Of a stretch of DNA of 64,000 nucleotides, positions 1 to 12,352 are shown one piece after another. Location of the stretch: positions 682,001 through 746,000 of the forward strand of contig JANBVO010000008.1 in NCBI GenBank assembly GCA_030052745.1, in the 5' to 3' direction. The first letter of the stretch is position 1; each line of letters opens with the position of its first letter. Made by a program: the position numbers and the translations under genes. Source of the DNA: Pleurostoma richardsiae. Lineage: Eukaryota; Ascomycota; Sordariomycetes; Calosphaeriales; Pleurostomataceae. Below the pieces are notes generated by a model, which was not told the origin of the DNA, made no database searches, and saw only the letters and a program-made list of their open reading frames with translations.

Positions 1-1024
1 AATAGGATGCAAGCACAATCGAAGGCGCTGGACAGGTCGATAAGGAAGGTCGAGTCCCTACCCAGGTAAGTTGAGATACGACGGAGGTCAGAACGTGACA
101 CGGAACGGGCGTGGTTGCGGTTGGCCAAAAGCTCGAAACAAGGCGACAAAAAGTGGCAGCGGAGATGCTACGCCCGGGGGCAAAGTGCCCTCTAGCAGCA
201 GAAGGACAAGTCTGGGCGAGGAAATTGAGAATGGCGATGAAGGAGCAGACGAGACGGATAGCATACCAAGTTTGGTGGAGTCTGTGGGAATTTGTTTGTA
301 TGTAGAGGTACCTACTATGTAGTTATCCCGTATTTCTGCGGGGCTGCTTGGGTTGGCCTGGTTGGGCAGAATCCATGTTGCCACTAGGATGGCCCAAAGC
401 CTCGCACAACCATCATTGGCTGAAAGCTGGATATTGGTGAAGATAGACGCACCATTACTGTACACTCGTGCAGCAGTTTGATGCTTGCACCCCAGCCAGG
501 GAACTGCGAGCCTGTCACGCCGAGAAGCATATCTAGGCACTCAGAGTAAGATAAACATGGTATGTACAGTTGGGCTTTTCTTGTACGGAGTACAGAGTTC
601 CAAGGACGGTATCGCGGGCCGCACCACGCCCACTTCCTGCCCAGCTTCACGTAATTGCCCAGCCCCACATATCTTGATGATGGTCGCTCAGGAGAGTTCA
701 AATATATCAGCTTAGAGGGACAACCCGTCGGCACCCTTGGCAGGCTGGTGATAAGAATGCAGCTGCTGCAGTTGAGGGAACGGGAAAGTCTCGGCGGATA
801 TGTCAACGGCACGATATCATGGCGGTGCAGCCGAAGGGATGGCCGTCTCAGACGCGAGGTCAATTTCTAATAAGACTCGACGATTCTGACACTCTGGGCC
901 GGCGGCGGTCGCCGTGGACTAGGCAATGCGTTGGCATGGACTGGCGTTGAATATCTGCAGGAGTCCTTGATCCCCAGGAGCGGCGCCGCGGTTGTCGTTC
1001 AATTCCCTCTTCATCACGACTGTG
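1..1024. other. left-edge stretch without a supportable gene
   Basis: The first 65 bases could be the end of an exon, because a good donor (GTAAGT) begins at 66 after an open frame, but no partner exon can be identified. Open frames further in (for example 88-540 minus and 384-863 minus) overlap each other on both strands and show no recognisable motif. I see no RNA gene or repeat here. Confidence 0.35.
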
Positions 1025-1567
1025 TCATCTTTCCAAGCAGTACCCAGCGATCGCATCATCCATATCAAAAGGTGGGCTTCCGCGCCGAGTCGTCTGATGT
1101 TTTTGTACGTTGATGGGGCCAAAAGCGGCCCGGCGGGCCAACCCCAACCAGTGTGCCGAATGTGACTGCTGAGCCGTGGGCGCTCGAGGCACGCGCCGCG
1201 TCAGAGGCAGTAGCAAACGCGGTGCCGAGATGCTCGTTGCAAAGCGGGCCGCCATTGCGGACCTGAACTTGTCGACAGACTTGGCGATTCCGCCCATGCC
1301 GGTAACAGATGTCTGAGTGGCTTCAGATTTCTGGGTCACATTCCAGCATTCTCGTGGCTCTGCCATATTGAGGGCAAACTCGAGCATCACAACGCCTGTG
1401 ATGCCGCCGCAGCCAGCTACGGTGCCGGCCACTGTCTCCCAGAATGCCTCGGGGGTCATGAGGGAGAGTGAATCCAGTCTCTTGGTCGCTGCACCAAGGA
1501 CTTTTGCCCAGCATTGGTCGGCCTTCTCGGAAGTGAGATGTGGAATGTGTCGGTTCGTGAAACTCAT
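1025..1567 (-). CDS. possible hypothetical ORF, weak
   Basis: An uninterrupted minus-strand frame starts at the ATG at 1567 and runs about 180 codons. The first 100 residues look moderately protein-like (an alternation of charged and hydrophobic blocks, with a Gly/Val-rich stretch around residues 50-65). The last 80 residues are Arg/Pro-rich and look like chance translation. No family was recognised, no signal peptide or membrane segment stands out, and competing open frames exist on the other strand. It may be a gene fragment, or no gene at all. Confidence 0.2.
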   Translation of the reverse strand: MSFTNRHIPHLTSEKADQCWAKVLGAATKRLDSLSLMTPEAFWETVAGTVAGCGGITGVVMLEFALNMAEPRECWNVTQKSEATQTSVTGMGGIAKSVDKFRSAMAARFATSISAPRLLLPLTRRVPRAPTAQQSHSAHWLGLARRAAFGPINVQKHQTTRRGSPPFDMDDAIAGYCLER

Positions 1568-1594
1568 GTGTGCACCGCTGTTCCGCCGCGACAA

Positions 1595-2554
1595 AAGCTG
1601 GCATCTGTCCTTTCCGCAACGACGCTATTTGTATCCGAAGCTCTCTTGGGTCAAGTCGTATGCTAGTGACATCTCATTTGCATGCTTGATCTGCTTGACC
1701 ACGCCCTGCCGGTGCTATCTTCATGTCCAAATGCGCGGAACATTAGCTGGTCTCCATGGTATAGAGGGGTTGAAGTGGATTTATACTGGTGACAGTGGAT
1801 GCTGTCGAGGCGTCCTTGGACTTGCCGTTCAGATTGTTTAGAGAGTGAGCCGACATGGCTCAAGTAATTGTTGTGGGCAATCCGAGTCTCCCCTGGTTCT
1901 TGCAGCTTTCCCTTCCCTCCACCCGCCCAATGCAACCTGGAAGACCCGCTCACGTTGGCTACTTGGGGCACACTTGTTTGTTCGTATACTGGGAAATTGA
2001 GTCCTTTTGAGACAGAGTACCGAGTCAGGTAGGGAGCTGCTAACGCACGATCATGCTTGGAAGTTGCCAGCGGACGGGAAGATGGAGAGGGCTTTGAGAA
2101 CGCAGGGGACGTGACATGTCCTATCTGACAAGTAACGTGCCAAAGGAGACATCCGCGGAACGAGCGCCGCATGTCCGGATGCAGCGCCTGCCTCCCTTGC
2201 AATGCTGACGAACTTATTCACGGCGTGGTGTGATGGAATATACTTCCATGCTCTTACGCTACAGAGCCCTGGTGTTGCCGTTTATAACTGAACCTCACTT
2301 GACGCTTACGGTATGCCATTCACTTTTTGACAGGACCATGCCAAGCATCACCGTACTCTGAATTACATTTCGAAGAAGCCAAGCGCCGTCTCATTTCAGT
2401 TCTTTATCAGATCTGCCTCTGGAGGCGCGGCCTCGCCCATCTGTCTTCCTCGCATGCACTGGCAGATGAAACAATGTAGTCTCCGCGAGAAGTCTCAGCG
2501 CCTACATACCCGTGTCCCTCTAATTGCTCAAGTCTCGCGCCCCTCTTCGGTTGG
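1595..2554. other. intergenic, 3' side of STI1
   Basis: No convincing coding frame is seen. The final 200 bases probably include the 3' UTR of the minus-strand STI1 gene. The 179-codon minus frame at 1663-2202 is Ser/His-rich with no motif and is judged chance. Confidence 0.4.
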
Positions 2555-4507
2555 CTACCGTCCAACACGGATGACACCAGCCGCGATCAGCTTCTGAATC
2601 TTTGAGCGCACACTAGGATTCCTCATGTGCTCAGAGAGGGCGGCCGGATCCGACTGAGCTTGCTGCAGAATGGACTGCATAACAGGGTCCTGCATGATGC
2701 CCATGATCTCAGGATCACGCATCAGCCGTTCCCGCGTCTGCTCCTCAGTCTCGTTCTCGCGTGCGGCATACATTGCAGTGAAGGCTTTCTGTTGCGTCTG
2801 CTCGATCTCGCGCCCGTTCGCCCCGTTGTGATGTTCGGCGTCAACCTTGCTGGCCTCCTCACAGGCATCGAGGCACTTGGAGTATTCGCGCATACCGAAA
2901 TAGGCTTGTGCCTTGCGGATGTACGCCCGAATGAACTTTGGATCCTTCTTTATGGCCGTGTCACAGTCCTCTAGAGCACTAGGGAATTCCAACAACTTGA
3001 TGAAAGCTGCCGCGCGATTGCTATACCCCCTCGGATCGTCGGGTCCTCTCTTGATCATCTCGCTGTAAGCAGCAACGGCGCCCGGCCAATCAGACTCCTT
3101 GAATTTCTTGTTTCCCTGCTCCCGAGCCTCCTCAGCCTTCGCGGGGTCAATGTAGGCTTGGCGGGCGTCCTCGATCTTCTTGCGCTCAGCTGCTCGGACC
3201 TTGTTGACGACCTCTGGAGTCCGGTGCTCACGCAATGACATGTTGTAATGTTCAATCGCCTTCTCCATATTGCCCTGTTTTTCGTATGCGGTGCCAATAC
3301 GAGCATAAGCCTTGGCGATCACCTTGAAGTCGGCGTAGAGCATGCGGCCCTCCTCCACTGCCTTGGTGCATGCTTCAATGCATTGATTGTAATCTCCCTT
3401 TTCAAAATAGGCGGCGCCGAGGTTGTTGAGATAGGTGATGTCCTTATGCAACTCCCACGCTTTCCCATAGTGCTCAATGGCCGCATCGAAGTTACGTTTC
3501 TTGTAGTTCTCCGTACCCAGGGCCTTTTCCTTGTCTGCCTCTTCTTTTGCCGCCTTTTTCGTCATTGCCTCTTCATCCTCCTCCATTGGTTCCGGTTCTG
3601 GCTTGGGGCCCGTCTCTGCAGGTGCCGTTGCCTTTGGTGGCGGCGCATCAGGCATCTCTTCCTCGTGCTCCTCCGACTTTGGCCCCGAGGCGGCAGCTCC
3701 AGCGGTGTCCGGTGGCATTGCCATATCCATGTCGACCCCCATTAAGACACCTAGAACCTGGATCATCCTTGGGTCGCTGAACAGATCTTGTGTGCTGTTG
3801 GGATTCTGTCGAATCGACTGCAGTTTCTGCATGAAGGAGGGATCGGCCAAATAAGAGCTCGTCTTGGGATTGCTCGCGAGTTTCTGGACTAGATTAGGGT
3901 CATTGAACATTTGGCCGATACCTTTCGAGGGGTCACCAAAAGGCGAATCTAATGACACTGTGAGCGCGTGGTACTGGAAGCACAAGGAGACAAGAAGCGA
4001 AGCAACTCACCTTGTCCCGCCTCTTGTTCCATAGCTCGCTGCACGCTTGCCAAGTCATTCTTAATTCCCGCATTGTTGGGATCCAACTTGAGTCCTTCCT
4101 CATATGCATCGTGCGCGCCAACCAGATCGCCCTTGCCGTAGTAAGCCGCTCCCTTACGCCCCCAGCCTTTTGGCCAGTCTGGCTTGAGCTCCGTCGTCTT
4201 CTCCGCATCTTTCAAGGCATTGTTCCAGTCCTTCTTGGATGCGTAGGCAGCAGAGCGATTGCTATACAGGATATGGTTGGTGGGATCGATAGTGATCGCC
4301 TGGGTAAACTTGTCGCTACATAAGGAGTTAGCCAAGCAGAGCACTGCTATAGACGAGGTCGTTTCGTTCCCTGCGGTCTGCTCTGCGGAAGGAAAGGATA
4401 CATCGCGGACACATAACAGACAAGGTGGTAACTTACATAGCCTCGTCAAATCTCTTCTCTGCGATGGCTTTATTGCCCAGAGCCTTGAGCTCGTCGGCCG
4501 TCGACAT
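2555..4507 (-). CDS. STI1: Hsp90/Hsp70 co-chaperone STI1 (Hop homologue)
   Basis: Three exons (4507-4437, 4315-4011, 3957-2555) give 592 aa, almost the length of yeast Sti1 (589 aa). The start ATG at 4507 opens with MSTADELKALG, the usual N terminus. Residues 1-125 form the first three-TPR domain (Hsp70-tail binding). A DP repeat with the DPSFMQKLQ and SDPRMIQVLG helices follows at about 130-190. A Pro/Glu/Lys-rich charged linker comes next. Two more TPR blocks (TPR2A, which binds the Hsp90 MEEVD tail, and TPR2B) cover about 250-500, and a C-terminal DP2 repeat (RDPEIMGIMQDPVMQ) ends the protein. The intron joins are clean: GTAAGT and GTGAGT donors, and the frame is kept across FDEAIDKF and EAGQVSLD. 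The family shuttles client proteins from Hsp70 to Hsp90 in the cytosol. The identification is firm. Confidence 0.96.
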
Positions 4508-5675
4508 ATTCCAAAAAGATACTGTGCTGAATGGTGGGTATCTGATTAAAGCAGTTGCACTTGACGCCTTGGTACGTCCGTCTCTTGAGTAAGGCGAGAG
4601 ACAAAATACCAGGCTGGGATGATGCCTCTAGGGTGGGCAGAATATGTAGTCGAAGTGTGGTGAGAGCTTCCGGATTTCTAGGCCCTTCGACGGGCGGGAC
4701 GGTCGATGATTGGCTGGGACTTTGAAGGTACCTCTCGTCTTCTCTTTGTCGGTTTTCAGGTGGGGAAGACATACCAGCGTACACGGTAGACTTGAATGTC
4801 AGGCGTACCTTACCTAATCAAATTAGTTGCGCACCCGCCAGGTACCTACCTAGGTAAAGTAGGCAGGTATACCTGCACATTCGGGTTCTCCTGGTGATCG
4901 ACACGCCCCGTAACGAGCAGTATGTATCCTCATTATCTCAGTGACTCGAAACTGAGTGCCTAGGTAGCCAACTTCTTTACATGTCCATAAGCAGCTTCTA
5001 ATTAGCACCGAAACTACTGCCCTATACGAACAAGGATAGTTGATGCTAGATCATCAACACTCCAACCTAGGACGAGATAGGTAACTTGACGAGATAATAC
5101 GGTACTGGAGTGGGTAATGTACATGAAGCCCGAGTACTCCTTACAGGACTGAGCTTAGGAAGGTCAGTAAGCCTAGATTCAGTACAGTTCTTCCTGCATT
5201 GTCTATTCTAGGCTGAAACTTTATGTGCTTTCACCGCCATCACGAGCTCTCAAAAGTTGCTTTGCTTGGGGACTCGCATTGAATCGTAGTCACGATTTTA
5301 TCTGATGTGTCATCGCTAAATGCTATTCTTATAGTTGCTCGGGTGCGCTCCTCGGCTAGAAACCAAGCGGCACTAGTCTTTGGAACTCAACGCACACCAA
5401 AGTGTTTAGCCACATGGCTATCGAAATCCGCTTCAGTTGGCGATGCAATGAAAAGGCCCGAATCCGTGACCCCCAGCTACTAGGAAGGATATGGGCGGTG
5501 ATCAAGCTACTAAGTCGAAGAGCGAGAAGCAATAACGTAGACCGAAGGAAAAGGAGTAAACAAGCAGAAAACGACGAAAGAACATCAACGGAAGGGTGAA
5601 ATGAGTGGGAAATTTGAAGAGGAAAGAATATTAGAGGGAAAGCCACTGTGCAAGACGAAGACCAATATGGCGACT
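4508..5675. other. STI1 promoter and intergenic spacer
   Basis: This spacer holds the STI1 promoter, then low-complexity DNA with recurring TACCTA/TAGGTA palindromes around 4800-4875, then the 3' flank of the next minus-strand gene. No open frame of interest is seen on either strand. A GATA-type TTATCTGAT motif sits at 5298-5306, about 790 bases from the STI1 start, and is probably chance. Confidence 0.5.
4709..4713 (-). promoter_or_regulatory. CCAAT box in the STI1 promoter
   Basis: Read on the minus strand, an AGCCAATCA core lies about 200 bases upstream of the STI1 start codon, in the orientation and distance range usual for the fungal HAP/CBC complex. The motif is seen directly; its use is inference. 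Confidence 0.35.
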
Positions 5676-7592
5676 TCACATGTCTTGTACCCTGTGAGAG
5701 CCTGGCCATCTGGTAGCGGTCCAGATTTTCCCGTGCTCGCCCTCTTTTCGATTCCCGGTCTTTGTGCGATGATGAGCCTCGGTCTCTTGAATGCTGGCTT
5801 CTGCATCATCTCGAGCAGCGCAGGTGATATCAACGAGCAACCTACGGGAGAGCTTGTAAGGATTGTCTTGGAGACCCAACCTGCACGCTGCGCGCAATTC
5901 CAGACAGAAGGCCTTGATATAGGGCTTTATCATCGCATATTCGATGGATGTACCCGTCTCTTGTAGACCTTTGAGGATCCAACCCAGCTTGTTTTCGTCT
6001 AGGTCGGCTTCGTCTTCAAGATCAGGAAACAAACCCTATGCTGAAGATAAGTGATCTGGGCTTTAACACAGAGAATAAAATTGACTTACTAGCAACTCTT
6101 CCAATTTCTGCCGGCAGTCTCTCTCATAGACTTTTCTCGGAATGTGTAGCGAAATTCCAAGAGCACTGGTATTTGCCGGAATCTCGGTTTTGTCAAGGCA
6201 CTTCAGCAGACAAGAAACCTGGTGGAGGACCTCGAGATCCCCGCGCTTATGTATGCCAGCCAAAAGCTCTGTGATATGGTCTACAACGCGAGAGGAGAGT
6301 TTAGCTTGCTCGGTGGCAGGATTACCTTCGATATCTGCAAAAGGCATGCCAATATCACCCTTTTCTTCATTGACTGTGTCAATTGCAGCGGGCGAGACAG
6401 TGATGGGGTTCATCAATGCCTCATTCATGTCGCTGTTCTCAAGGGAGATTCCGTCGACAGTTTGCGGGCCTGTCTTGCTATCCATGGCCGCATGGAACTG
6501 GGAGCTAGGAGTCGATATCGGTTCGAACAGCGCTTCGTCGTATTCATAGTCCGAAAATGGCTCCCGCGCTTCCTCATCGGAATCAATGGAAGACAACTGG
6601 CTCATGGAAGACGCGCGCCCGCTTTCCTGCCCTTCTTCGTAAAAGTTCGACTCGGAACATTGGTTCGTAGGGGGTAACTGGTTTCCATGGCATTCTGTAT
6701 GGTCATCTGCAATGACATTCTCTAGTACCCCTAGTGTAATTTCCAGGCCATCACCTATTGAAGAGCGTTCAACACCCTTGGCCACCGAATGAGGAGGCGC
6801 GAAAGTGTCATTGGCCCCGTCGCCTTCTTGGGTAGGTGCGTGCTTTCCTGTGCCAATGTCTGCTAGAGAAGCCTCACTGTCCAACGCCTGGATAGACTGT
6901 GTAACCTGCTGAGCTGGAAGGCATAGTGCGGACGTCGATAATGGAATTTCAGCCGCCATTGACGTTTTTCGGTGTGAGGCGTTACGACGGGCGGACTTGC
7001 TAGTTGCATGATCGTCTCGAAACAACCGGAAGAAGAACACGTCGTCACTCGAGATTGAATGGGCCGAGCATAGGTTGGTATGCTGGTCGAGAGTGGTGAG
7101 AGCATAGTAGGTATTGGCTTTAGCACCCTTCTTCCTGACAACGCGAAGTGCACTGCTGTCGAAAGCACTGATGTCAGCCATGGTTGCCTCATGAAGCTCT
7201 GCTACGCTTCCTGACTTCCGGGCTCTCTTGATTGGGCGACTCTCCTCTCCGCCATCGTTGCTACTGATAATGCTGAAATGACCATTGTCGTCCCTTTTTC
7301 TCTTCGCGAGATTATGTAGGCTAGCAGCCATACCAACCCAGATGCATTCGATGCCTTTCTGCCCACTTCGTGGGCTGACCTCTTCCGCGGTTGGAACCAG
7401 AGGAGGGGAAGTGTGATCCTTTGCTTCGAGCGAGCCATCGGCCGGCCAGTGGTGAACACCGCTCACGCGAAGAGTAATACCCGTGGTATTTTCATATGGG
7501 ACACCGTGATCATATGCTCTTCGGCAGATGTTGAAAGCGTACTTGTCGAGAAACTGAGGATCTTCTTCGCGCGGTCCGGTGTTCTCTCCCAT
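5676..7592 (-). CDS. conserved-looking protein of unknown function, possibly nuclear
   Basis: Two exons (7592-6090 and 6035-5676, joined through GTAAGT and a TAG acceptor with the frame kept as EELLGLFPDLE) give 620 aa. I do not recognise the family. The N terminus (about 1-60) looks folded, with Cys/Trp/His-containing segments (CRRAYDHGVPYENTTG, VSGVHHW). A basic KRKRDD and PIKRARKSG pair near residues 100-130 resembles nuclear localisation signals. The middle (about 200-430) is Ser/Glu/Asp-rich and probably disordered. The C terminus (about 450-600) is helical, with a leucine-rich block (HITELLAGIHKRGDLEVLHQ). The open frame continues upstream of the ATG at 7592 for about 35 codons. An alternative first exon at 7891-7839 starts with an ATG (MRQYSQSGIHSALRIYSK) and ends at a perfect GTACGT donor, so the true N terminus may be longer. 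Confidence 0.7.
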
Positions 7593-9679
7593 CCTGACGC
7601 TCTCCGAGTCAAGCTCGTTGGAAGAGAGATCCAGAAGACACGACTGGGCTGCAGTTGTACGAGGTGTGAGCAGATTGGTAGAGGATCGTCATTGGTTAGT
7701 CTGGACGACGATATGATATCTTGTCAAGGATAGTTTGTCAGAGAGCCAAAGGCCAAAGGCCACTTGCATGGACATGTAATACCAAGTACCTCTTTCTGTA
7801 GATGATCAGATCAAGGAAACTGCAGAATACGCACGTACTTTGAATAAATCCTGAGAGCACTGTGGATACCAGACTGCGAGTATTGCCTCATTATACGACG
7901 AATATATTACGTCGAAAGGGTGGAATGATTGGGGATTGAGTCGGGAAGAAAAGACCGAGCAACTGTGGATCGGGGGCAGATAAAACTCGCTCGAAGTAAA
8001 GATATTTCATCGCTGCTTCCTCGCCTGAACTAAAGCTCTGTCCATAAGTTGTCGTCCTTGAATCGCAGGTGCTTCACAGAAGATGGGTAGGCGAGATGAT
8101 TCTAACAGCAGTGCCGAAACCTACTACCAGTAGAGGAAGGAGAGGAGCGAGGGAAGCTTCGAAGAGCGCCTAAACAGAAAAATAGCAATGTTGTAATGGC
8201 TAAAACTTGGAAATGGAAACAGGCATGGCGAAACAACTCCTGGAGCTCCAGGTCTGCTTCATTATGGCATTTCTTCCCTCGTACCTTACGCCGCAGTGCT
8301 GATGTTGAAGCTAGGTAGATAATTTCTTTCTACCAAATTATTTACCCACTAATTAATGCGAACTCGGTGTATTTTATTTTCTTTTCAACTCAACAATGCA
8401 TTCTTATTCTGCAAAGCCGTGCTCGATATGACTGAGCATCATACCACTGGCCAATGTACTATTATTACTGTAAACTTCAAGCCTTGGTACTTTGTCGCTT
8501 ACTGCGTACTGCCGTATAGCATGGGTTGTCTATGGCCGTTATAACTAGTAAGCAGCCAAGGGAAAGTGTAGTTGAATGAGGGCAGACCGAGTCCTCCAGA
8601 TACCTAACAGTGCCAGCAAACCCACTGCTAGTGAACTTGGGGAATTCAACAAGATCTGGGCTGTGAACAGCACACAAGTGTAGACAGATGTGGCTAGCTT
8701 GCTGTTTCCAGGGCTTGCAGAGCACCACATCCCGTAATCCGTCAAATCTGACCAGACCGGAGCCGAAGCTGCATCTAGAAAGAGCGTGACTTTGACTGAA
8801 GCTATGTTTCTAAACAATTCAGAAACTTAACACGTTGACCCCGCTCGTTCCCAAGTGATATTGTATATACTCTTTCAAATATTTCACCAAAACGTAAGTT
8901 TACGACCAACTGCATTTAGGGTATCCGTAACGATGTGTTTTTGGGTTGTTTCGCGGAAGCAGCCCTTGGCTTCCGTAGTGACCGGCAGCTTGGGGCTTCC
9001 TGGCGTCCTTGACTTATGAGCTAGTAGCTGTCGGGTTCAAGGGTCCGGCTCGCACCCCAGTCCTACATCTCTATGCTTCTTCGATCACTTGATCAAAGCT
9101 CGAAATGTATCGATATCACCAAAGCGACGGTTATATTCGTTTATCGTTCTTAGTCTAACTGCATTTACGGCAGAATAAATTACGCATGCACTCTACAGAT
9201 ATAGCTCGTCTTCGAATGGCATTCTTGGCGAGGCCATCCGTGCCTGGTAAAGTTGATGTGAGCTGTGACTTGTGAGTCTGTGACTACATTTGTCTAATTT
9301 CTTGAACGTAGTGGGAAAATGAGAAGACCGGTTAAGACAGACTTTGGAAAGAGATATTCGGAGGGATGTCGCTTGCGAAGTTGCAAGAGGATTTGTCAAC
9401 TTGTCTTTCTCAACTCTTACACGGGCCGGCCATGGGAGTATCCAAGTGGCTGGATTCGTCAAAGGTCAGGAATTGGCGCTGTTTTCTTATGCTGGTCTAT
9501 CAGCCGCCTGCCGACATGGGCGGCGAATCTTGTTCCTACGGCGATGGAGATGTATCACAGGCTGCTCGCTAGTCGGAACTGATGGTAACGCTTGATCCGC
9601 GGAGTGGCGAGTGTAGACACCGTAAATCAGAAATTAATGATGGATGCTGAAACTCATGGTCATTCGTAAGGAGATCAAC
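7593..9679. other. gene-poor stretch
   Basis: Apart from the possible upstream exon at 7839-7891, I see no supportable gene. Short open frames around 9190-9600 occur in three overlapping frames with no motif. The sequence is somewhat AT-richer between 8300 and 9200. A GGTTCAAGGGTCC string at 9033 resembles a tRNA T-loop but its stem does not pair. Confidence 0.4.
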
Positions 9680-10523
9680 TAGATGATAGAGCTCATGCAT
9701 AAGAAGCGCAAGGGCGAACCCGGGCCAATTGCTAAGCGGGAAAAGGGGGTATTGTATATTTCCCTCATCATTGGGCTCAGTGGCCTGTGTAAGTGTGAGT
9801 GCTCACCGCTCGCCTTACAGAGGAGAAGCGCCGGAGTGTAGGTCTCCGCTGCGAGAGGAGCCCGACGACAGTGATCGCCATACCGAAGAGAAACAGAATC
9901 CAGAATCTTCACTGGAAGTTGACATACTGGGATCCAACGCCACAAATGATAAGACTAAAGGCTAATTCGAGGTACGTAAATAGCCGTGCGATGGTGAGAG
10001 GTATAGCGCGCTGATGTGCTCGATACATGCCTGCCATAGTGGACGGCGGCAAATCGGGAGGTAGGAGAGGCCCATCATCAGCAAACGGTACGCCCAGATT
10101 TGAGGGGGAGAGCGAAATATACGACATCATGCTTGCGGTGATTGCAGCGCTTGCTTTTGGCCCAGCCGTGAGCCTTCCCACTAAAATGAGTCATTTGAAT
10201 TTGCTGTCCGGCCACAGCTCGTTTCATGCGATGTAATAGGTATTACAAAGAGTTAGACTGGCTTTCGCCTGTTCATCTCAGACAATGCTGCAATGAGAAA
10301 CGGCGCGAAGGCTATGCTTACTATGTAGATGGAGGTGGAGAAGGCAATTTGCGTCACGAAGACGGTAGCAGCCAGGTCGGGGGATATCTGAGGCAATGTC
10401 GCTGCTATTATCGACGAACTCATCAAATATCACGACCTGCCCAGACGACACGATGGCACCGACAGAGATCTCACGCCAAGAGGACTGGTTGTAAGCATCG
10501 GGAAGATTGTTCGGTACTGCCAC
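9680..10523 (-). pseudogene. decayed MFS transporter (DHA1-like) relic
   Basis: Read on the minus strand, pieces in different frames follow the order of a fungal drug:H+ antiporter. From about 10390 to 10277 there is a hydrophobic helix ending in PFLIAALSEMNRRKPV, matching the conserved PLSE-x-GRRPV loop after the second helix. A further hydrophobic segment (LFTYLELAFSLIICGVG) follows near 9960. A helix reading FLFGMAITVVGLLSQR near 9890 and AETYTPALLLCKA near 9840 match the family's W-x-F-x(n)-L-x-ETY-x-P-x-LL-x-RKA loop at the middle of the protein. Frames shift between pieces and stops intervene, so it cannot be expressed. The C-terminal half is missing. The family assignment rests on motif recognition by eye. 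Confidence 0.5.
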
Positions 10524-12352
10524 AGGTCGCCTGTCGACGTGTCGCGGCGATATGTGAGGCCACAGCCCGGAGGGCCTCTGGAGGACTTACACTATGCTCT
10601 TTTCGGATTGTAGCGAGCGACACGGCTGAGTAGTCCTGTTCCCTTCCTTACTACCTCTCTAGGCGGCTCAGCTTTGGGGATATCCTCCGAGGAGACCATC
10701 GCTAGGGAAGTGGCGGATGGACCGTGTTTGCGTCATGGAAGGCTACTGGTCTGGTGCGGTGCGGTGCGGTGCGTCCGGCCAAGGGAAAAGAGCGTATAGA
10801 AGCGCTGTCTCCACATTCCACGGCACCACCGAACGTAAAGTATCTGTACATTGGGCTAGGCATCCAAAGAGGAGAGTGTGAAACGGCGAGTCGTGTGGCT
10901 GTGTGGGCGGGCTCCCTATCGCCGGCCCCGGCTGATGGAAAGATCGATAGTGCTCGGCTCCGAGGACGCGGCGAGGTAAGGTACCACCGCCCGGTCGCCG
11001 AAGGAGGCACTTGATCATTAGCTTTAGTCACTTCTAGTTACCTTAGGAGTCAGGCCGGCGCCAGGACGGCCGACGCTTGCGCTGAATTCCGCCCCCGGGC
11101 GCTTAGGTTGTCAGGCATCTAAATGCATAGATTCCTGTCCTCAAGGCTTATCGTTAAGGGGTTCATAAGTCGAGGCAATTGTGCTGACAAGACCAAGCAG
11201 GCCAGCAATCCCAACGTTTATGCGGAATCAGGACAGACATGGATGTCACAATGATTAAAGGATCAACGCATCATCACACCTAGGCTACTAGACTCTCATG
11301 TGACCGCACCATCTCCAAAGCAAGGTGGTAGGTAGTTAGTTGCGGTCATTAAGCCAGAAACTGGTGCAGGTCCCCAATCTATTGACACATTGTCGGTCGA
11401 GACTTGCGCCCATTCAACCCCTAATATCTTAAGTCTCGTCTATGTCGTCTAGAACAGAGAAGATAGACGAGGCTAGAGAGCGTTATCCGACATCGTGATA
11501 ACACTTGTTGGGTTGACTGGGGCCCGTGATCTGGCCCCCCAACCCCTCCTTCTGTTTGTTCAGAGTTCTCGGATTCTTCATGCTAGACTGCTGCTGTTTG
11601 TCCATTAACCTGAGGATGAGTCTCTTACCGAGGAACTTTCATCCCTGACGAAGTCCAGCAAATCAAATTGACTTGGAAACAGTGAACGTTGCCAACTGCA
11701 ACCTCTCAGATACGCCATCTAACCTCGTTCACAAACCACAGTTTGCTAGAATTCTGCTCTAGAGAAGGACAGCTCGCTGCCAAAGGAGTTATTCATCCGA
11801 GTTCGCTCCATCTTCATTCAATCAGAAACTTTCTTCATTAGGACTGGTTGTTGACCTAAGTGTCGAAGGATGTAATAAGCTTCACTTCTGAAAGACGTCT
11901 TGTCATTGCTCTATTCAACTTTGAGGGCCAACCTGAAAACGGCACTTGATTACCCATGGGAATCTAAAAGGTCGTGTGTTCGGTAGCTAAAGTCCGCGGG
12001 GCATACGTGCTACGAGAGAGGACTTTCCCGGAATCAAGGGTGTTCCGGAGTTATTACAGGCAGTCCGAACGCGGGGCTCGACGCCCAACTATCGCGAAAG
12101 AATCTGACCCACATATGATTCAAGCACGGTACGGACTTATCGGAGCTAATCACGCGAGGCGTAGGTACCTTTGCGATGCGATCCGAAACTTGTAAGAGAC
12201 AGTAACGTGAAAAACTGTGTTGGGAGAAGAGAGTTGTATAAATATGCTCGCGATCTTCAAGTCAGCGTCCTGTTCTAGAGGTTGCTGATGAACACGTTGT
12301 TTTGAGCCAGTAATCCTCGAATCCCTAAGTCTAATCGCTACAACACGGCCCC
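10524..12352. other. gene-poor spacer before the SDR gene
   Basis: No coding frame is supportable. A short GGTGC tandem lies at 10753-10772. The last few hundred bases contain the promoter of the plus-strand oxidoreductase gene. Confidence 0.45.
10753..10772. repeat. GGTGC pentanucleotide microsatellite, four copies
   Basis: Four perfect head-to-tail copies of GGTGC are seen directly. It lies in non-coding DNA. Confidence 0.85.

Noticed and set aside
1663-2202. 179-codon minus-strand frame
   Set aside because: Its composition is Ser/His/Arg-rich, with no motif, and competing frames lie on both strands.
3248-3745. plus-strand hydrophobic frame of 165 codons
   Set aside because: It is the antisense shadow of the charged linker and TPR region of STI1.
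5298-5306. TTATCTGAT (SreA-type GATA site); others at 2404-2412 and 55012-55020
   Set aside because: None lies in the promoter of the siderophore transporter, one is inside a coding exon, and the number is near chance expectation.
9030-9060. tRNA-like T-loop string GGTTCAAGGGTCC
   Set aside because: The flanking bases do not form a five-pair T stem, and no acceptor or anticodon arm is found.
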